From NCBI GenBank assembly GCA_027318525.1, contig DAHVPA010000050.1, positions 1-10,682 on the forward strand: a DNA stretch of 10,682 nt, given 5' to 3'. The DNA is from Candidatus Cloacimonadota bacterium. GTDB lineage: Bacteria; Cloacimonadota; Cloacimonadia; Cloacimonadales; Cloacimonadaceae. The notes under the pieces are model-generated. The model was given only the letters and a program-made list of their open reading frames with translations, did no database searches and was not told where the DNA came from. The translations under genes were made by a program, and so were the position numbers. Position 1 is the stretch's first letter. Each line of letters starts with the position of its first letter. Of this stretch, positions 1 through 6,934 are shown one piece after another.

Positions 1-169
1 GGGACGTGAACTCACCGTAATAGAGGTGGATGCCTTCGCTTTGTTTACCGTAAAAGAATTTGGGGTTTAGGCGCAGGATACGGCAATAGGTGCGCAGGGC
101 GAATTCTGCCTTGGGCAGATAATGTTTGGGAGCGTTTAGCAGAATGTTAAAATTTGGATATTTTTCCAT
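1..169 (-). CDS. Partial CDS, N-terminal 56 codons, unidentified
   Basis: An open frame starts at an ATG (167-169) and runs off the left edge of the window without a stop. The encoded start is MEKYPNFNILLNAPKHYLPK, followed by an Ala-Leu-Arg-Thr-Tyr stretch and a Tyr-Tyr-Gly motif near residue 51. The start lies 14 nt after the lon stop codon on the same strand, so it is probably co-transcribed with lon. No clear Shine-Dalgarno sequence is visible. The pattern 'helix, short loop, hydrophobic-Tyr-Gly' faintly recalls the N-terminal domain in front of some polysaccharide deacetylases of FCB bacteria, but the piece is too short to assign. The function is not recognised. Confidence 0.6.
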   Translation of the reverse strand, partial: MEKYPNFNILLNAPKHYLPKAEFALRTYCRILRLNPKFFYGKQSEGIHLYYGEFTS

Positions 170-183
170 GTAACTATGGGTGA

Positions 184-2529
184 TTAATCCGAATTATTAA
201 TCAAGACCATTTTGAGGATTTGAGAGATGTCTGTGACATAGTGGATGTTTAACTCAGAAAGGATGTCTTTTTCCAGTTCTGATACTGACTCGGTATTTTC
301 TTTGGGGATGATTACTTCCTTAATCCCGGCACGTTTGGCAGCAAGCAGCTTTTCCTTCAATCCTCCAATTGGAAGGACTTTGCCCTGCAGGGTTATTTCA
401 CCGGTCATGGCAATATCATGCCTGACTTTTTTCTGCATAAAAAGAGATGTCAGAGCTGTGGCAAGCGTGACACCGGCCGAGGGTCCATCTTTAGGGACAG
501 CACCGGCTGGCAGGTGAATATGAAGGTCTGACTTTTCAAAATCTGTAAAAGCAATCTTATATTTCTTATGGTTAGCTTTGAGATAACTAAGGGCAATACG
601 GGCAGATTCTTTCATCACTTCGCCCAGCAACCCGGTCATAATCAGATTGCCTTTTCCAGGCATACGTATGCACTCGCAAAAGAGGATTTCACCACCGTAT
701 TGCGTCCAAGCCATTCCAGTGGCTACACCGATTTCAGGTTTACGGTTTGCCAGTTCCAGACTGTATTTGCGAGGTCCGAGATATTGAGATATATTCTGTG
801 AAGTAAGATTTATGCGTAGCTCTGTTCCGGAGGCGAATTGCAGAGCCAGTTTACGGAGGATTGAACCTATACGTCTTTGCAGATTGCGGACTCCTGCCTC
901 CCTCACATAATAGCGGCAAAGCTCCTGCAGAGCGCTTTTTTGGAAGGTAATGGGTCTGCCTTTCAAACCATTTGCATCCATCTCTTTGGGAATCAGGTAA
1001 TGCCTTGCAATTTGGAGTTTCTCGTTTTCCAGATAACTTGGGAATTCTATTATTTCCATCCTATCACGTAAGGGTGGCGGGATGGTTTCCAAAGAATTTG
1101 CAGTCGTAATAAACATCACTTCAGAAAGATCAAAAGGTAGATTAAGATAATTATCGATAAATGTATTATTCTGTTCCGGATCAAGGACTTCCAGCAAGGC
1201 TGAAGCAGGATCACCTCTGAAATCACGACCGAGTTTATCAATCTCATCCAGCATAAAAACCGGATTGGCAGTTCCCTGACGTTTGATTTCCATGATGATT
1301 TTCCCAGGCATGGCACCAATATAGGTCCTTCTGTGACCACGGATTTCCGCTTCGTCATGTATGCCGCCCAGAGATAGTCTGATAAAGTGCCGATTCATAG
1401 CTTTGGCTACAGACTTACCAATCGATGTTTTGCCAACTCCGGGAGGTCCTACGAAGCAAAGAATAGGTCCTTTCATCTGCCCTTTCAGTTTTTTTACAGC
1501 AATGTATTCCAAGACTCTTTGCTTGGGTTTTTGCAAACCATAATGGTCATGGGTAAGGATGCTGTCTATCTTTTTAAGGTCGAGCCTGTCTTTACTATAG
1601 TTCTGCCAGGGCAGGTTGACAATCCAATCCAGATAATTGCGGATGACGGCATATTCGGCAGCGGCGGGTTGCAAAGAAGAAAGCCTTTCAAGTTCTTCAT
1701 TGGCAACTTCTCTTACATGTTCGGGGAGATTGTTTTTTTCAATCAGTAGCTGCCATTTGGTGATTTCCTTACTCACTTCATCCATTTCGCCAAGTTCTTT
1801 GCGTATGGCGTCCAATTGTTCTCTCAGATAATATTTTCGCTGGTCTTCGCTCATTTCCAACTGGATATTGCTGCGCAATTTGTTTTCCAGCCGCAATTGC
1901 TTGATGAGGTCTGCCAGATAGTTGTTTAGCAGATTAAATCTGGTGGGCAAATCGATAGCTTCTAAAAGAGATTGTCTGTCTTCAATCGCCAAATCTGTAT
2001 TTCCGGCGATGATATCTGCCACCCGGCTGGACTGCCTGATATTGTTCAGTCCGGTCAGCATTTCACGGTTAACCAGATTGCTTTCTTGAGATATTTTTTC
2101 CAGTAATTCCAAGGCGATTTTGCGCAGGGCGGGGATTTCTGCCTGATCTTCTATTGGTTCTGGAATGCTTTCAACATCGGCAATGATAAAAGGTTCTTTC
2201 TGCACGATTTTTTGGAGACGGATACGGGAAGTGCCTTGCAGGAGGAGGCTGATGCTGCCATCCTGATTGCGCAGCATACGCAGAATTGTCACTGCTGTCC
2301 CGATCTGATATAGTTTGGTCTCACCTGTGCTATCCCTTTCATTTTCCAGAAAGAAAGCCAGAGTCTTATCATTGGTCAGCGCGTAATCTACTATTTGTTT
2401 GGATTCTTCGTCTGCCACTGTCAGGGGCATGAGTAAGAAAGGAAACATTATTCCGTCAGGGACATGCATCACCGGCAAGGTTCTGGGGATTCTGTTGGTA
2501 ACTTCTTCCATTATGTTTTTCCGCCTCAT
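184..2529 (-). CDS. lon: ATP-dependent endopeptidase La (Lon protease)
   Basis: Cytoplasmic AAA+ serine protease that unfolds and degrades damaged and regulatory proteins. At 781 residues it has the normal length of bacterial LonA. In order it shows the N-terminal LON substrate-binding domain (about residues 17-215), a helical linker (about 215-310), the AAA+ module with Walker A GPPGVGKT (361-368), Walker B VFMLDEID (424-431) and TTAN sensor (475-478), then the S16 protease domain. The catalytic Ser684 sits in PKDGPSAG and Lys727 in GGLKEK, 43 residues apart as in E. coli Lon. All key residues are intact. The first ATG (2527-2529) lacks a Shine-Dalgarno sequence. The second ATG (2509-2511, Met7) has GAGG about 12 nt upstream inside the longer frame and may be the true start. 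The gene is divergent from the sirtuin gene. Confidence 0.97.
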   Translation of the reverse strand: MRRKNIMEEVTNRIPRTLPVMHVPDGIMFPFLLMPLTVADEESKQIVDYALTNDKTLAFFLENERDSTGETKLYQIGTAVTILRMLRNQDGSISLLLQGTSRIRLQKIVQKEPFIIADVESIPEPIEDQAEIPALRKIALELLEKISQESNLVNREMLTGLNNIRQSSRVADIIAGNTDLAIEDRQSLLEAIDLPTRFNLLNNYLADLIKQLRLENKLRSNIQLEMSEDQRKYYLREQLDAIRKELGEMDEVSKEITKWQLLIEKNNLPEHVREVANEELERLSSLQPAAAEYAVIRNYLDWIVNLPWQNYSKDRLDLKKIDSILTHDHYGLQKPKQRVLEYIAVKKLKGQMKGPILCFVGPPGVGKTSIGKSVAKAMNRHFIRLSLGGIHDEAEIRGHRRTYIGAMPGKIIMEIKRQGTANPVFMLDEIDKLGRDFRGDPASALLEVLDPEQNNTFIDNYLNLPFDLSEVMFITTANSLETIPPPLRDRMEIIEFPSYLENEKLQIARHYLIPKEMDANGLKGRPITFQKSALQELCRYYVREAGVRNLQRRIGSILRKLALQFASGTELRINLTSQNISQYLGPRKYSLELANRKPEIGVATGMAWTQYGGEILFCECIRMPGKGNLIMTGLLGEVMKESARIALSYLKANHKKYKIAFTDFEKSDLHIHLPAGAVPKDGPSAGVTLATALTSLFMQKKVRHDIAMTGEITLQGKVLPIGGLKEKLLAAKRAGIKEVIIPKENTESVSELEKDILSELNIHYVTDISQILKMVLINNSD

Positions 2530-2577
2530 TTTTAGGGTTCTGTCAGCTTATATATACAATCTCCATATTAATGAATC

Positions 2578-2606
2578 CTTATACCAAAAGCAAGTTTATT
2601 TGACAA
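2578..2606 (-). promoter_or_regulatory. Putative sigma70-type promoter of lon
   Basis: On the minus strand there is a -35 box TTGTCA (2601-2606; 5 of 6 to consensus), a 17-nt spacer and a -10 box TATAAG (2578-2583; 5 of 6). Transcription would begin near 2571, giving a leader of about 40-60 nt. No heat-shock operator (CIRCE) was seen around it. Confidence 0.6.
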
Positions 2607-2692
2607 GGAAAAAAACATAGCCTCCGCTATTGACAGTTAAGCATACAGCTTTTGTGGATCAATCCTGAATGTTATCATACCCTAATTGCCTT

Positions 2693-2764
2693 CCTGCTTG
2701 CTTCGTGGGGTCCACGTGGGGTAAGCCCACGAAGACCCCGCGTGGACCCCAGGCAGGAAGCAGG
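2693..2764. repeat. Long imperfect inverted repeat (REP/MITE-like hairpin)
   Basis: Arms 2693-2722 and 2735-2764 pair over 30 positions, with three mismatches (2700/2757, 2703/2754, 2705/2752) and one G-T wobble, around a 12-nt loop (2723-2734). The segment is visibly richer in GC than the AT-rich DNA around it. A second, competing pairing exists: CTTCGTGGG (2701-2709) with CCCACGAAG (2726-2734), so the loop can capture the left arm. The position, between two divergent promoters, argues against a simple terminator. It looks like a dispersed palindromic element, but only one copy is in this window. Confidence 0.7.
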
Positions 2765-2853
2765 TTGGAAAAAAGCACAGAGTGGGTGCCGAACAGAATG
2801 ATATGCAGATATTTCCATAAATTGGAATGTAGCTTGCACAATATATAATCAAT

Positions 2854-3609
2854 ATGAGTATAAAGATATCAGATAACATTAAAATTGGCTCTTGGACCAG
2901 GGTGGTTGTGCTTACCGGGGCGGGCATAAGTGCAGAATCGGGATTAAGAACTTTTCGCGATGGTGATGGTCTGTGGGAAAATCACAGAGTGGAGGATGTA
3001 GCAACCCCGGAAGGCTTTATGCGTGACCCCGAGCTTGTCTGGAGATTTTATCGCGAACGCTATTCCCATGCGCTCAAGGCTTCGCCCAATCCAGCCCATT
3101 TTGCATTGGCAGAAATGGAACGCAAACTGGGAGATAATTTCCAGATTATTACCCAAAATGTGGATGGCTTGCATCGCAGAGCCGGCAACAAAAATGTATA
3201 TGAAATGCATGGCAGGCTTGACAAATGTTTTTGCCAAAGCTGCGGCAGTTCTTATGAAATGGCTGTAGTTAATCTGGCAGTCAGTCTTCCGCATTGCCCT
3301 CAGTGCAGTGGAATACTTCGCCCGGACGTCGTCTGGTTTGGCGAAATACCCTACTACCTCGATGTGATTGAGAAGCTGATCCAGAAATGCAATCTCTTTA
3401 TTGTAATTGGCACCAGTGGAGTTGTGTATCCGGCGGCAGGATTTGTCATGGCTGCCAAATACAACGGTGCCAAAACCATTGGGATAAATCTGGAAAAACC
3501 CCGTAACGCAGAGCATTTCACTTTCTTTTACGAAGGCAAATCCGGAGAGTTATTACCTTCGCTTGTGAGGCATTGGCTGGAGTTTTCGGCTGTGGATGAA
3601 ACCCGTTAA
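2854..3609 (+). CDS. cobB: NAD-dependent protein deacylase, sirtuin class III-like
   Basis: Sir2-family enzyme that removes acyl groups from lysines, using NAD+ and releasing nicotinamide and O-acyl-ADP-ribose. The 251 residues show the NAD-binding GAGISAESG (22-30), TQNVDGLH (100-107), the catalytic His119 in YEMHGRL, a structural zinc site with Cys127/Cys130 and Cys148/Cys151, and the GTSGVVYPA nucleotide-binding loop (186-194). FYRER (65-69) supplies Tyr66 and Arg69 in the Tyr-x-x-Arg arrangement which, in SIRT5 and CobB, binds the carboxylate of succinyl- or malonyl-lysine, so desuccinylase activity is plausible. The ATG used has no clear Shine-Dalgarno sequence and lies 4 nt after a TATAAT box; a shorter start within the first 17 residues (GTG at 2902) cannot be excluded. 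The gene stands alone, divergent from lon. Confidence 0.93.
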   Translation: MSIKISDNIKIGSWTRVVVLTGAGISAESGLRTFRDGDGLWENHRVEDVATPEGFMRDPELVWRFYRERYSHALKASPNPAHFALAEMERKLGDNFQIITQNVDGLHRRAGNKNVYEMHGRLDKCFCQSCGSSYEMAVVNLAVSLPHCPQCSGILRPDVVWFGEIPYYLDVIEKLIQKCNLFIVIGTSGVVYPAAGFVMAAKYNGAKTIGINLEKPRNAEHFTFFYEGKSGELLPSLVRHWLEFSAVDETR

Positions 3610-3922
3610 CCGATTTCGTATAAAAATGGTCTATGTAAGGCTATGTTTCATTAGCATTTATACAGTCTTTTATTGTTAAATTGCATATCATTCTGCCCAG
3701 TCATAACCATTTGTAGTATTGTCCCGGTTTTATCCAAAAAACAGCAGAAGGATGTCATTTCTTAAATCCCTACTTCAAGCCATTGGCTTGCAGATACATG
3801 AAAATGATAGAATAATGAATGACACCAAGCTTGGGTCTGAATCCTTATAATGCTTGACACAAAACGCAGGAGAAAAAGCTTTGAAAAAAATATAATCAAA
3901 GAAATACTTACAGGAGGATAAG
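3610..3922. other. Intergenic region upstream of gcvH
   Basis: This is a 313-base spacer between the sirtuin and gcvH. Two perfect TATAAT hexamers lie at 3846-3851 and 3891-3896, and TTGACA lies at 3854-3859, but no pair has standard spacing, so the gcvH promoter cannot be fixed. There are two small palindromes, CAAGCCATTGGCTTG (3776-3790, one off-centre mismatch) and CCAAGCTTGG (3825-3834). A 32-codon frame (3752-3850) is present but unsupported. No glycine riboswitch core was recognised and no clear terminator follows the sirtuin gene. Confidence 0.5.
3912..3917 (+). promoter_or_regulatory. Strong ribosome binding site of gcvH
   Basis: AGGAGG lies 5 nt before the gcvH ATG. It is by far the best Shine-Dalgarno sequence in the window and fixes the gcvH start. 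Most other genes here have weak or no such motif. Confidence 0.85.
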
Positions 3923-4303
3923 ATGTTAATTCCTGATGATTTATATTACACTGAGAGCCATGAGTGGATTAGGGTTGATGGCGAAGATGCCACTATCGGC
4001 ATCACCGATTTTGCCCAGCATGAATTGGGAGACATAGTCTATGTTGAGCTACCTGATTCTGGGAAAAAAGTTTCCGCAGGCGAACCCTGTGGCAGCATTG
4101 AAGCTGTGAAAGCAGTTGAAGATATAAATTCGCCTGTCAGCGGCAAAGTTGAAAGCCGCAATGCTGATCTCGAAGACAGCCCTGACCTGATAAACAAATC
4201 TCCCTACGACGAGGGATGGCTGATTAAGGTCAAGCTGAGTAATCCTGACGAACTGGAAAACCTGCTCTCCGCTGCTGAATATAAGAAGATAGTCGAAGGT
4301 TGA
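3923..4303 (+). CDS. gcvH: Glycine cleavage system H protein (lipoyl carrier)
   Basis: Small cytoplasmic lipoyl-domain protein that shuttles the aminomethyl intermediate between the P, T and L proteins of the glycine cleavage system, and in many bacteria also serves as a lipoyl donor. The 126 residues are the usual family length. The N-terminus (YYTESHEWIRVDG, 8-20), GITDFAQHELGDIVYVELP (26-44) and the lipoyl-lysine hairpin SIEAVKAVEDI, with Lys63 as attachment site, are all typical, as is the C-terminal DEGWLIKVKLS (96-106). No gcvP, gcvT or lipoate ligase is in view, so it is physically separated from its partners. It leads a plus-strand run, with gmk starting 13 nt after its stop codon. 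Confidence 0.96.
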   Translation: MLIPDDLYYTESHEWIRVDGEDATIGITDFAQHELGDIVYVELPDSGKKVSAGEPCGSIEAVKAVEDINSPVSGKVESRNADLEDSPDLINKSPYDEGWLIKVKLSNPDELENLLSAAEYKKIVEG

Positions 4304-4316
4304 GTCATAAATCCTG

Positions 4317-4940
4317 ATGACATATCAGAGAAATCCTTTCCTGATAATACTTTCAGCACCTTCCGGAGGAGGGAAAAGCACGATTCTGAGAGAAGTACTG
4401 AATAAATCTGACAAGATTGAATATTCTGTTTCATATACGACACGCAAACCCCGTGGCACAGAAGAAACCGGAGTTCATTATAATTTTGTTACGGAAGAGG
4501 AATTCAAGCAAAGGATAAGCAACTGCGACTTCTTGGAGTATGCTCAGTTCTCCGATAATTACTACGGAACCTCCATCAGCTATATCCGCAGCAGATTGAT
4601 GGAAGGCAAGCACGTGATCATGGATATAGAAGTCCAGGGTGCAGCGCAGATCAGTCTGACTGAGATTCCCTATGTTAAAATCTTCATTCTGCCGCCGAGT
4701 CTGGAAGTGCTAAGAGAACGTCTTGTCAACCGTCAGACCGATACAGCGGAAGAAATCGACAAAAGGCTGATGATTGCACGTTATGAGATAACGCAAATCC
4801 CTTGTTATGATTACCTTGTAATCAATGACGATCTGGATAAAGCGGTTGATGACGTCATGGCAATTATTAGTGCTGAAGAAAATAGGGTTGACAGATATGG
4901 ACAGCCCCAGCAAGAGTTTTTACAGGACAAAGACTTATAA
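4317..4940 (+). CDS. gmk: Guanylate kinase
   Basis: Catalyses ATP + GMP to ADP + GDP in guanine nucleotide metabolism, in the cytoplasm. The 207 residues match the family length. It has a P-loop APSGGGKS (14-21, Lys20), the GMP-binding region beginning SYTTRKPRG (39-47) and continuing to HYNFV (54-58), the DIEVQGA segment (103-109) and the arginine-rich lid RLVNRQTDTAEEIDKRL (135-151). Ala14 replaces the commoner Gly at the start of the P-loop, which is tolerated in the family. The start has no obvious Shine-Dalgarno sequence, so translation may be coupled to gcvH. Gmk commonly precedes rpoZ in bacteria, which bears on the next gene. Confidence 0.96.
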   Translation: MTYQRNPFLIILSAPSGGGKSTILREVLNKSDKIEYSVSYTTRKPRGTEETGVHYNFVTEEEFKQRISNCDFLEYAQFSDNYYGTSISYIRSRLMEGKHVIMDIEVQGAAQISLTEIPYVKIFILPPSLEVLRERLVNRQTDTAEEIDKRLMIARYEITQIPCYDYLVINDDLDKAVDDVMAIISAEENRVDRYGQPQQEFLQDKDL

Positions 4941-4945
4941 GCAAT

Positions 4946-4963
4946 GCGTTTCGAAAGGGACGC
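4946..4963 (+). other. Small hairpin with GAAA tetraloop between gmk and next gene
   Basis: GCGTTTC (4946-4952) pairs with GGGACGC (4957-4963), with two G-U wobbles, around a GAAA loop. It lies in the 50-nt gap between gmk and the next gene, 15 nt before that gene's AAGGAG. No T-run follows, so it is not an intrinsic terminator. It may protect or process the mRNA, or be fortuitous. Confidence 0.3.
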
Positions 4964-4990
4964 CCATAAACCCGAACCAAGGAGTATGAT

Positions 4991-5395
4991 ATGATAAATA
5001 AACGTGTGGAAACCTTCCTTGAACATACCAATATGAACTACATGTTCTGTTTGCTTTCCGATCTGGAAGTCTCTCGTCTCAACGGTCTTCCTCCCTATGT
5101 GAAGCAAAAGTTCCAAGATAAAATCACTGAGCTTGCCATGGACCACATCTCACAAAACGAAATTCCTGACTATATGATGGATATTGAAGAAGCCAAAGCT
5201 GAAATGGAACGTTTAGGTCTAACACCTGAAGAATATGAAAACGGCGGACGCAGAGAAAACTTTGACGACGAAGATGACTTTGAGACTGAGCTGGCAGCAG
5301 AGGATTTCCAGGACGATAAATATACTCCTTTCAAAGATGACAACTTTGACGATGATATGGATGAGGACGATTTAAGCGATTCAGACGAAGACTAA
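4991..5395 (+). CDS. Acidic-tailed protein, possible divergent RNA polymerase omega subunit
   Basis: The protein has 134 residues. The N-terminal part (about 5-58) can be aligned with E. coli omega over the conserved core: Asn16, Leu22, Arg29, a Pro-x-Val segment (35-37) and Asp43-Lys44-x-Thr46-x-x-Ala49-x-x-x-Ile53, with only a two-residue gap. That segment includes the equivalent of the omega helix that contacts the beta-prime tail. Its place directly after gmk is the classic rpoZ position. Residues 91-134 are an extreme acidic tail (24 Asp/Glu of 44), absent from ordinary omega and likely disordered. The start is well supported by AAGGAG (4979-4984), 6 nt before the ATG. The omega assignment combines a weak similarity with synteny; an unrelated lineage-specific protein is the alternative. 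Confidence 0.85.
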   Translation: MINKRVETFLEHTNMNYMFCLLSDLEVSRLNGLPPYVKQKFQDKITELAMDHISQNEIPDYMMDIEEAKAEMERLGLTPEEYENGGRRENFDDEDDFETELAAEDFQDDKYTPFKDDNFDDDMDEDDLSDSDED

Positions 5396-5404
5396 TCCTC
5401 CCAC

Positions 5405-6088
5405 ATGAAAAAAGCCATCATCCAATACCTGGAGCAATTACAGGTTTCAGGCATAACTGAACTATACAGAACCAAAACATCCAAACATTCAGATTCCGAT
5501 TCAGCCATAGCTTTTGCCGATAAGGCAGAGGTATTGGCAGAAAAAAAGGAAGCTTATAAAGACTGTCGTAAATGCCAACTTTGGACAGGACGGGATAAGT
5601 TTGTCTATGGCGAAGGCAATCCAGAGGCAGTCTGCATGGTAATCGGAGAGGGACCCGGTGCTCAGGAAAACCTGCAGGGCAGACCGTTTGTTGGAGAAGC
5701 CGGGCATCTTCTGGATAAAATGCTGATTGCCATAAAGATTAAACGGGATGAAGTCTATATCGCCAACATTGTCAAATGCCGTCCTCCCAACAATCGTGAA
5801 CCAGAACAGGTCGAACGCCTTGCCTGTCTTCCGTATCTGATGGAACAGATTGAGATTATCCAGCCCCGCATCTTTCTGCTGATGGGCAGAGTGGCTGCTC
5901 AGACGCTGCTGCAATCAAATCAGCCAATGAAAGTTCTGCGTGAAAAGCCTCACGATTTCCTGGGCAGGCAAGCCTATGTTACCTACCATCCAGCAGCTCT
6001 CTTGCGCAATCCTGATTGGAAAAAGGAAGCTTGGATTGACTTGCAGAAATTCCAGGTTGTTTACACTGCTTTGCAGCAGGAAACATAA
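5405..6088 (+). CDS. Family 4 uracil-DNA glycosylase (4Fe-4S)
   Basis: Excises uracil from DNA and so starts base excision repair of deaminated cytosine. The 227 residues carry the family 4 signatures: motif A GEGPGAQE (81-88) followed by GRPFVGEAGHLL (92-103), the YIANIVKCRPPNNREP stretch (118-133), and the C-terminal YHPAALLR (194-201) holding the conserved His. Four cysteines in the family's spacing, Cys54, Cys57, Cys125 and Cys141, should hold a 4Fe-4S cluster. Residues 1-50 form a variable helical extension, like the segment found in bacterial homologues formerly called phage SPO1 DNA polymerase-related proteins. It starts 9 nt after the preceding stop codon with no visible Shine-Dalgarno sequence, so coupling is likely. 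Confidence 0.94.
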   Translation: MKKAIIQYLEQLQVSGITELYRTKTSKHSDSDSAIAFADKAEVLAEKKEAYKDCRKCQLWTGRDKFVYGEGNPEAVCMVIGEGPGAQENLQGRPFVGEAGHLLDKMLIAIKIKRDEVYIANIVKCRPPNNREPEQVERLACLPYLMEQIEIIQPRIFLLMGRVAAQTLLQSNQPMKVLREKPHDFLGRQAYVTYHPAALLRNPDWKKEAWIDLQKFQVVYTALQQET

Positions 6089-6109
6089 TCTTCGTGTGTA
6101 TTACCTGAT

Positions 6110-6934
6110 ATGAAAACTAAGATTTTAACACTCAGCATCTTCTTTGCAACGATATCCATATTTTGTTATAAAGTATACGCTACAACGGGATTCTTTAGTA
6201 ATTGCCAATCCAATGTCAAAGTTCTGGGTGAAGTAGTGAATCAGATGGTTGTGCACAAACCTGACACAGTTTTTATCGCCGGTGATATTACATATTACGG
6301 TTCCCGACAGGATGATTTTGATTACTTCTTTCAGACAGTGAAACCGCTTACAGACATAGCATCAATTTATCCCGCCTTCGGCAATCATGATAAAGATACT
6401 GATCTTTTCCTGAAGCATTTTCCCCAGGTTGACAGCCTCACATATTATACAAAGGAAAGCGATGGCGTGCTTTGGATAATCCTCAACAGCAACCTCAAGC
6501 TGGCACCAGGTTCTACCCAATATAACTGGCTGCTAAACCAGTTGGAAACCAATCTGGACAGGACCAAGATCGTTATGATGCATCACCCGGTTTATAGTTC
6601 TGGTGCACACGGAGACGAAAAAGGCTTCAGCTTTTTGTTTCCCTCTTTGTTCAAGTCTTACAAAGTCTCAGCAGTATTTTCCGGACATGACCACATCTAT
6701 GAACGCTCAGAACGCGACAGCACATATTACATCGTGTTTGGTGGTGCTGGCGGGAATTTGTATGATAATGTCAGCAAAAACGATTACTCAAAGGTCTTCA
6801 GTAAGACCAACGGCTACATCATATTAACTCGTGAGGGCAGCCTCATGCAGGTGAAGGCTTATCGTTTGGACGGTATGGTCATAGACAGCTTCAGCTTTTC
6901 GGTTAAAGAACAGCCACCAACGTTGCAAGAATAG
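6110..6934 (+). CDS. Exported calcineurin-like metallophosphoesterase with altered motif I
   Basis: Predicted secreted or periplasmic phosphoesterase of 274 residues with an N-terminal hydrophobic signal peptide (about 1-24). Dimetal-site motifs II to V are present: AGD (57-59), GNHD (91-94), MHH (157-159) and GHDH (192-195). The first motif, normally Asp-x-His or Asp-x-Gln, reads Asn31-Cys32-Gln33, so the expected metal-binding Asp is Asn. The C-terminal part resembles the Ig/beta region of purple-acid-phosphatase-like proteins (GGAGGNLYD, 211-219). The substrate is unknown; phosphomonoesters or nucleotides are possible. It is the last gene of the plus-strand run, 21 nt after the glycosylase, and its 3' end overlaps the convergent ecfT by 32 bp. 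Confidence 0.88.
   Translation: MKTKILTLSIFFATISIFCYKVYATTGFFSNCQSNVKVLGEVVNQMVVHKPDTVFIAGDITYYGSRQDDFDYFFQTVKPLTDIASIYPAFGNHDKDTDLFLKHFPQVDSLTYYTKESDGVLWIILNSNLKLAPGSTQYNWLLNQLETNLDRTKIVMMHHPVYSSGAHGDEKGFSFLFPSLFKSYKVSAVFSGHDHIYERSERDSTYYIVFGGAGGNLYDNVSKNDYSKVFSKTNGYIILTREGSLMQVKAYRLDGMVIDSFSFSVKEQPPTLQE

Larger units (their letters stand above)
2530..2853. other. Divergent lon / sirtuin intergenic region
   Basis: This 324-base stretch separates two divergent genes. It contains the lon promoter at its left and a long imperfect hairpin in the middle (2693-2764). Close to the sirtuin start is a perfect TATAAT (2844-2849), only 4 nt before the ATG, with TTGGAA (2822-2827) 16 nt upstream as a weak -35. 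No convincing coding frame is present: open frames across the hairpin on the minus strand look like by-products of the GC-rich palindrome. Confidence 0.6.

Noticed and set aside
2659..2927. Open frames of 60-81 codons on the minus strand through the large palindrome
   Set aside because: They run across the palindrome and into the sirtuin gene antisense, without a ribosome binding site or domain; they are by-products of the GC-rich repeat.
2944..3516. 190-codon frame antisense to the sirtuin gene
   Set aside because: It lies fully inside a well-supported gene with intact family motifs, and its product resembles no family I recognise.
3752..3850. 32-codon frame beginning MSFLKSLL upstream of gcvH
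   Set aside because: The purine-rich AGAAGG touches the ATG with no spacing, the length is expected by chance, and no recognisable domain or signal is present.
3610..3922. Glycine riboswitch in front of gcvH
   Set aside because: No tandem aptamer core or its conserved purine-rich motifs were found; the region holds only AT-rich DNA and short palindromes.
4941..4990. Intrinsic terminator between gmk and the omega-like gene
   Set aside because: The hairpin has a short stem with wobbles and no following T-run, and the downstream gene continues the same tightly spaced run.
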